Shown here: in pieces, positions 63,991 through 64,000 of the stretch
Numbering within the stretch: the first letter of the stretch is position 1
Layout: each line of letters begins with the position of its first letter
Source of the DNA: Lepidostoma basale
Taxonomy: Eukaryota > Arthropoda > Insecta > Trichoptera > Lepidostomatidae
DNA length: 64,000 bases
Assembly: GCA_022606425.2 (NCBI GenBank)
Contig: JAHDVF020001325.1
Span: 1,054,001 to 1,118,000, forward strand
Direction of reading: 5' to 3'
Notes under the pieces: model-generated
Database searches by the model: none
The model's input: only the letters and a program-made list of their open reading frames with translations
Told to the model about the DNA's origin: nothing
Made by a program: the position numbers and the translations under genes

Positions 63991-64000
63991 TATTTAGTTC

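Overview
This is AT-rich eukaryotic DNA, almost entirely transposable-element sequence. The mix of repeats (mariner, Transib and hAT elements, RTE-like and Jockey-like non-LTR ends, Helitron 3' ends, a tRNA-derived SINE, Penelope-like sequence and many short palindromic elements) suggests an insect, most likely a moth or butterfly. I find no complete host gene, no rRNA or functional tRNA gene and no CRISPR array. The best host-coding candidate is an exon at 63058-63239 with good splice sites on both sides. Weaker candidates are GC-rich blocks near 8.9, 23.7, 29.8, 42.6 and 58.1 kb. Nearly all other long reading frames are broken pieces of transposon proteins, or open frames inside simple repeats.

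Family names are mine. LINE G: non-LTR retrotransposon ending in (GTTA)n, about 20 copies. LINE H and RTE-like LINEs: end in (GAA)n or GAT-rich tails. LINE J: Jockey-like C-terminus with a (TTTGA)n tail. SINE-T: tRNA-derived, 8 copies. S2: short element sharing its 3' end with LINE G, 5 copies. MITE-B: palindromic, 11-12 copies. Families A, C, D, E and F carry hammerhead-ribozyme motifs. T: family whose best copies have long inverted arms next to TTAA.

Layout. 0-9 kb: SINE-T, LINE ends, foldback elements and AT-rich DNA. 9-16 kb: LINE G and H, a MITE-B split by a LINE H, a Penelope GIY-YIG fragment. 15.8-17.1 kb: complete mariner with one frameshift. 19-29 kb: S2, RTE-like ends, foldback ribozyme elements, a GTC/ATC minisatellite, a Penelope 3' end with its hammerhead. 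30-36 kb: an hAT element holding a 2,980-bp Transib and a MITE-B. 37.8-38.0 kb: about 240 bp of (TA)n. 40-55 kb: nested hAT, MITE-B, LINE and SINE copies. 55-64 kb: AT-rich DNA, a Penelope terminal repeat with a hammerhead, the candidate exon and an RTE-like LINE.

Two patterns run across element classes. First, many short dispersed elements contain a type I hammerhead layout: CTGANGA, a closed stem II, GAAA, a very short palindromic stem III, then the cleavage triplet. Several are head-to-head inverted pairs, and one family is joined to Penelope GIY-YIG coding sequence. Second, the octamer TACGAGTA/TACTCGTA occurs 20 times. Where sibling copies or conserved protein frames allow comparison it looks like a 6-bp insertion at a TA, that is TA-CTCG-TA, like a transposon excision scar.
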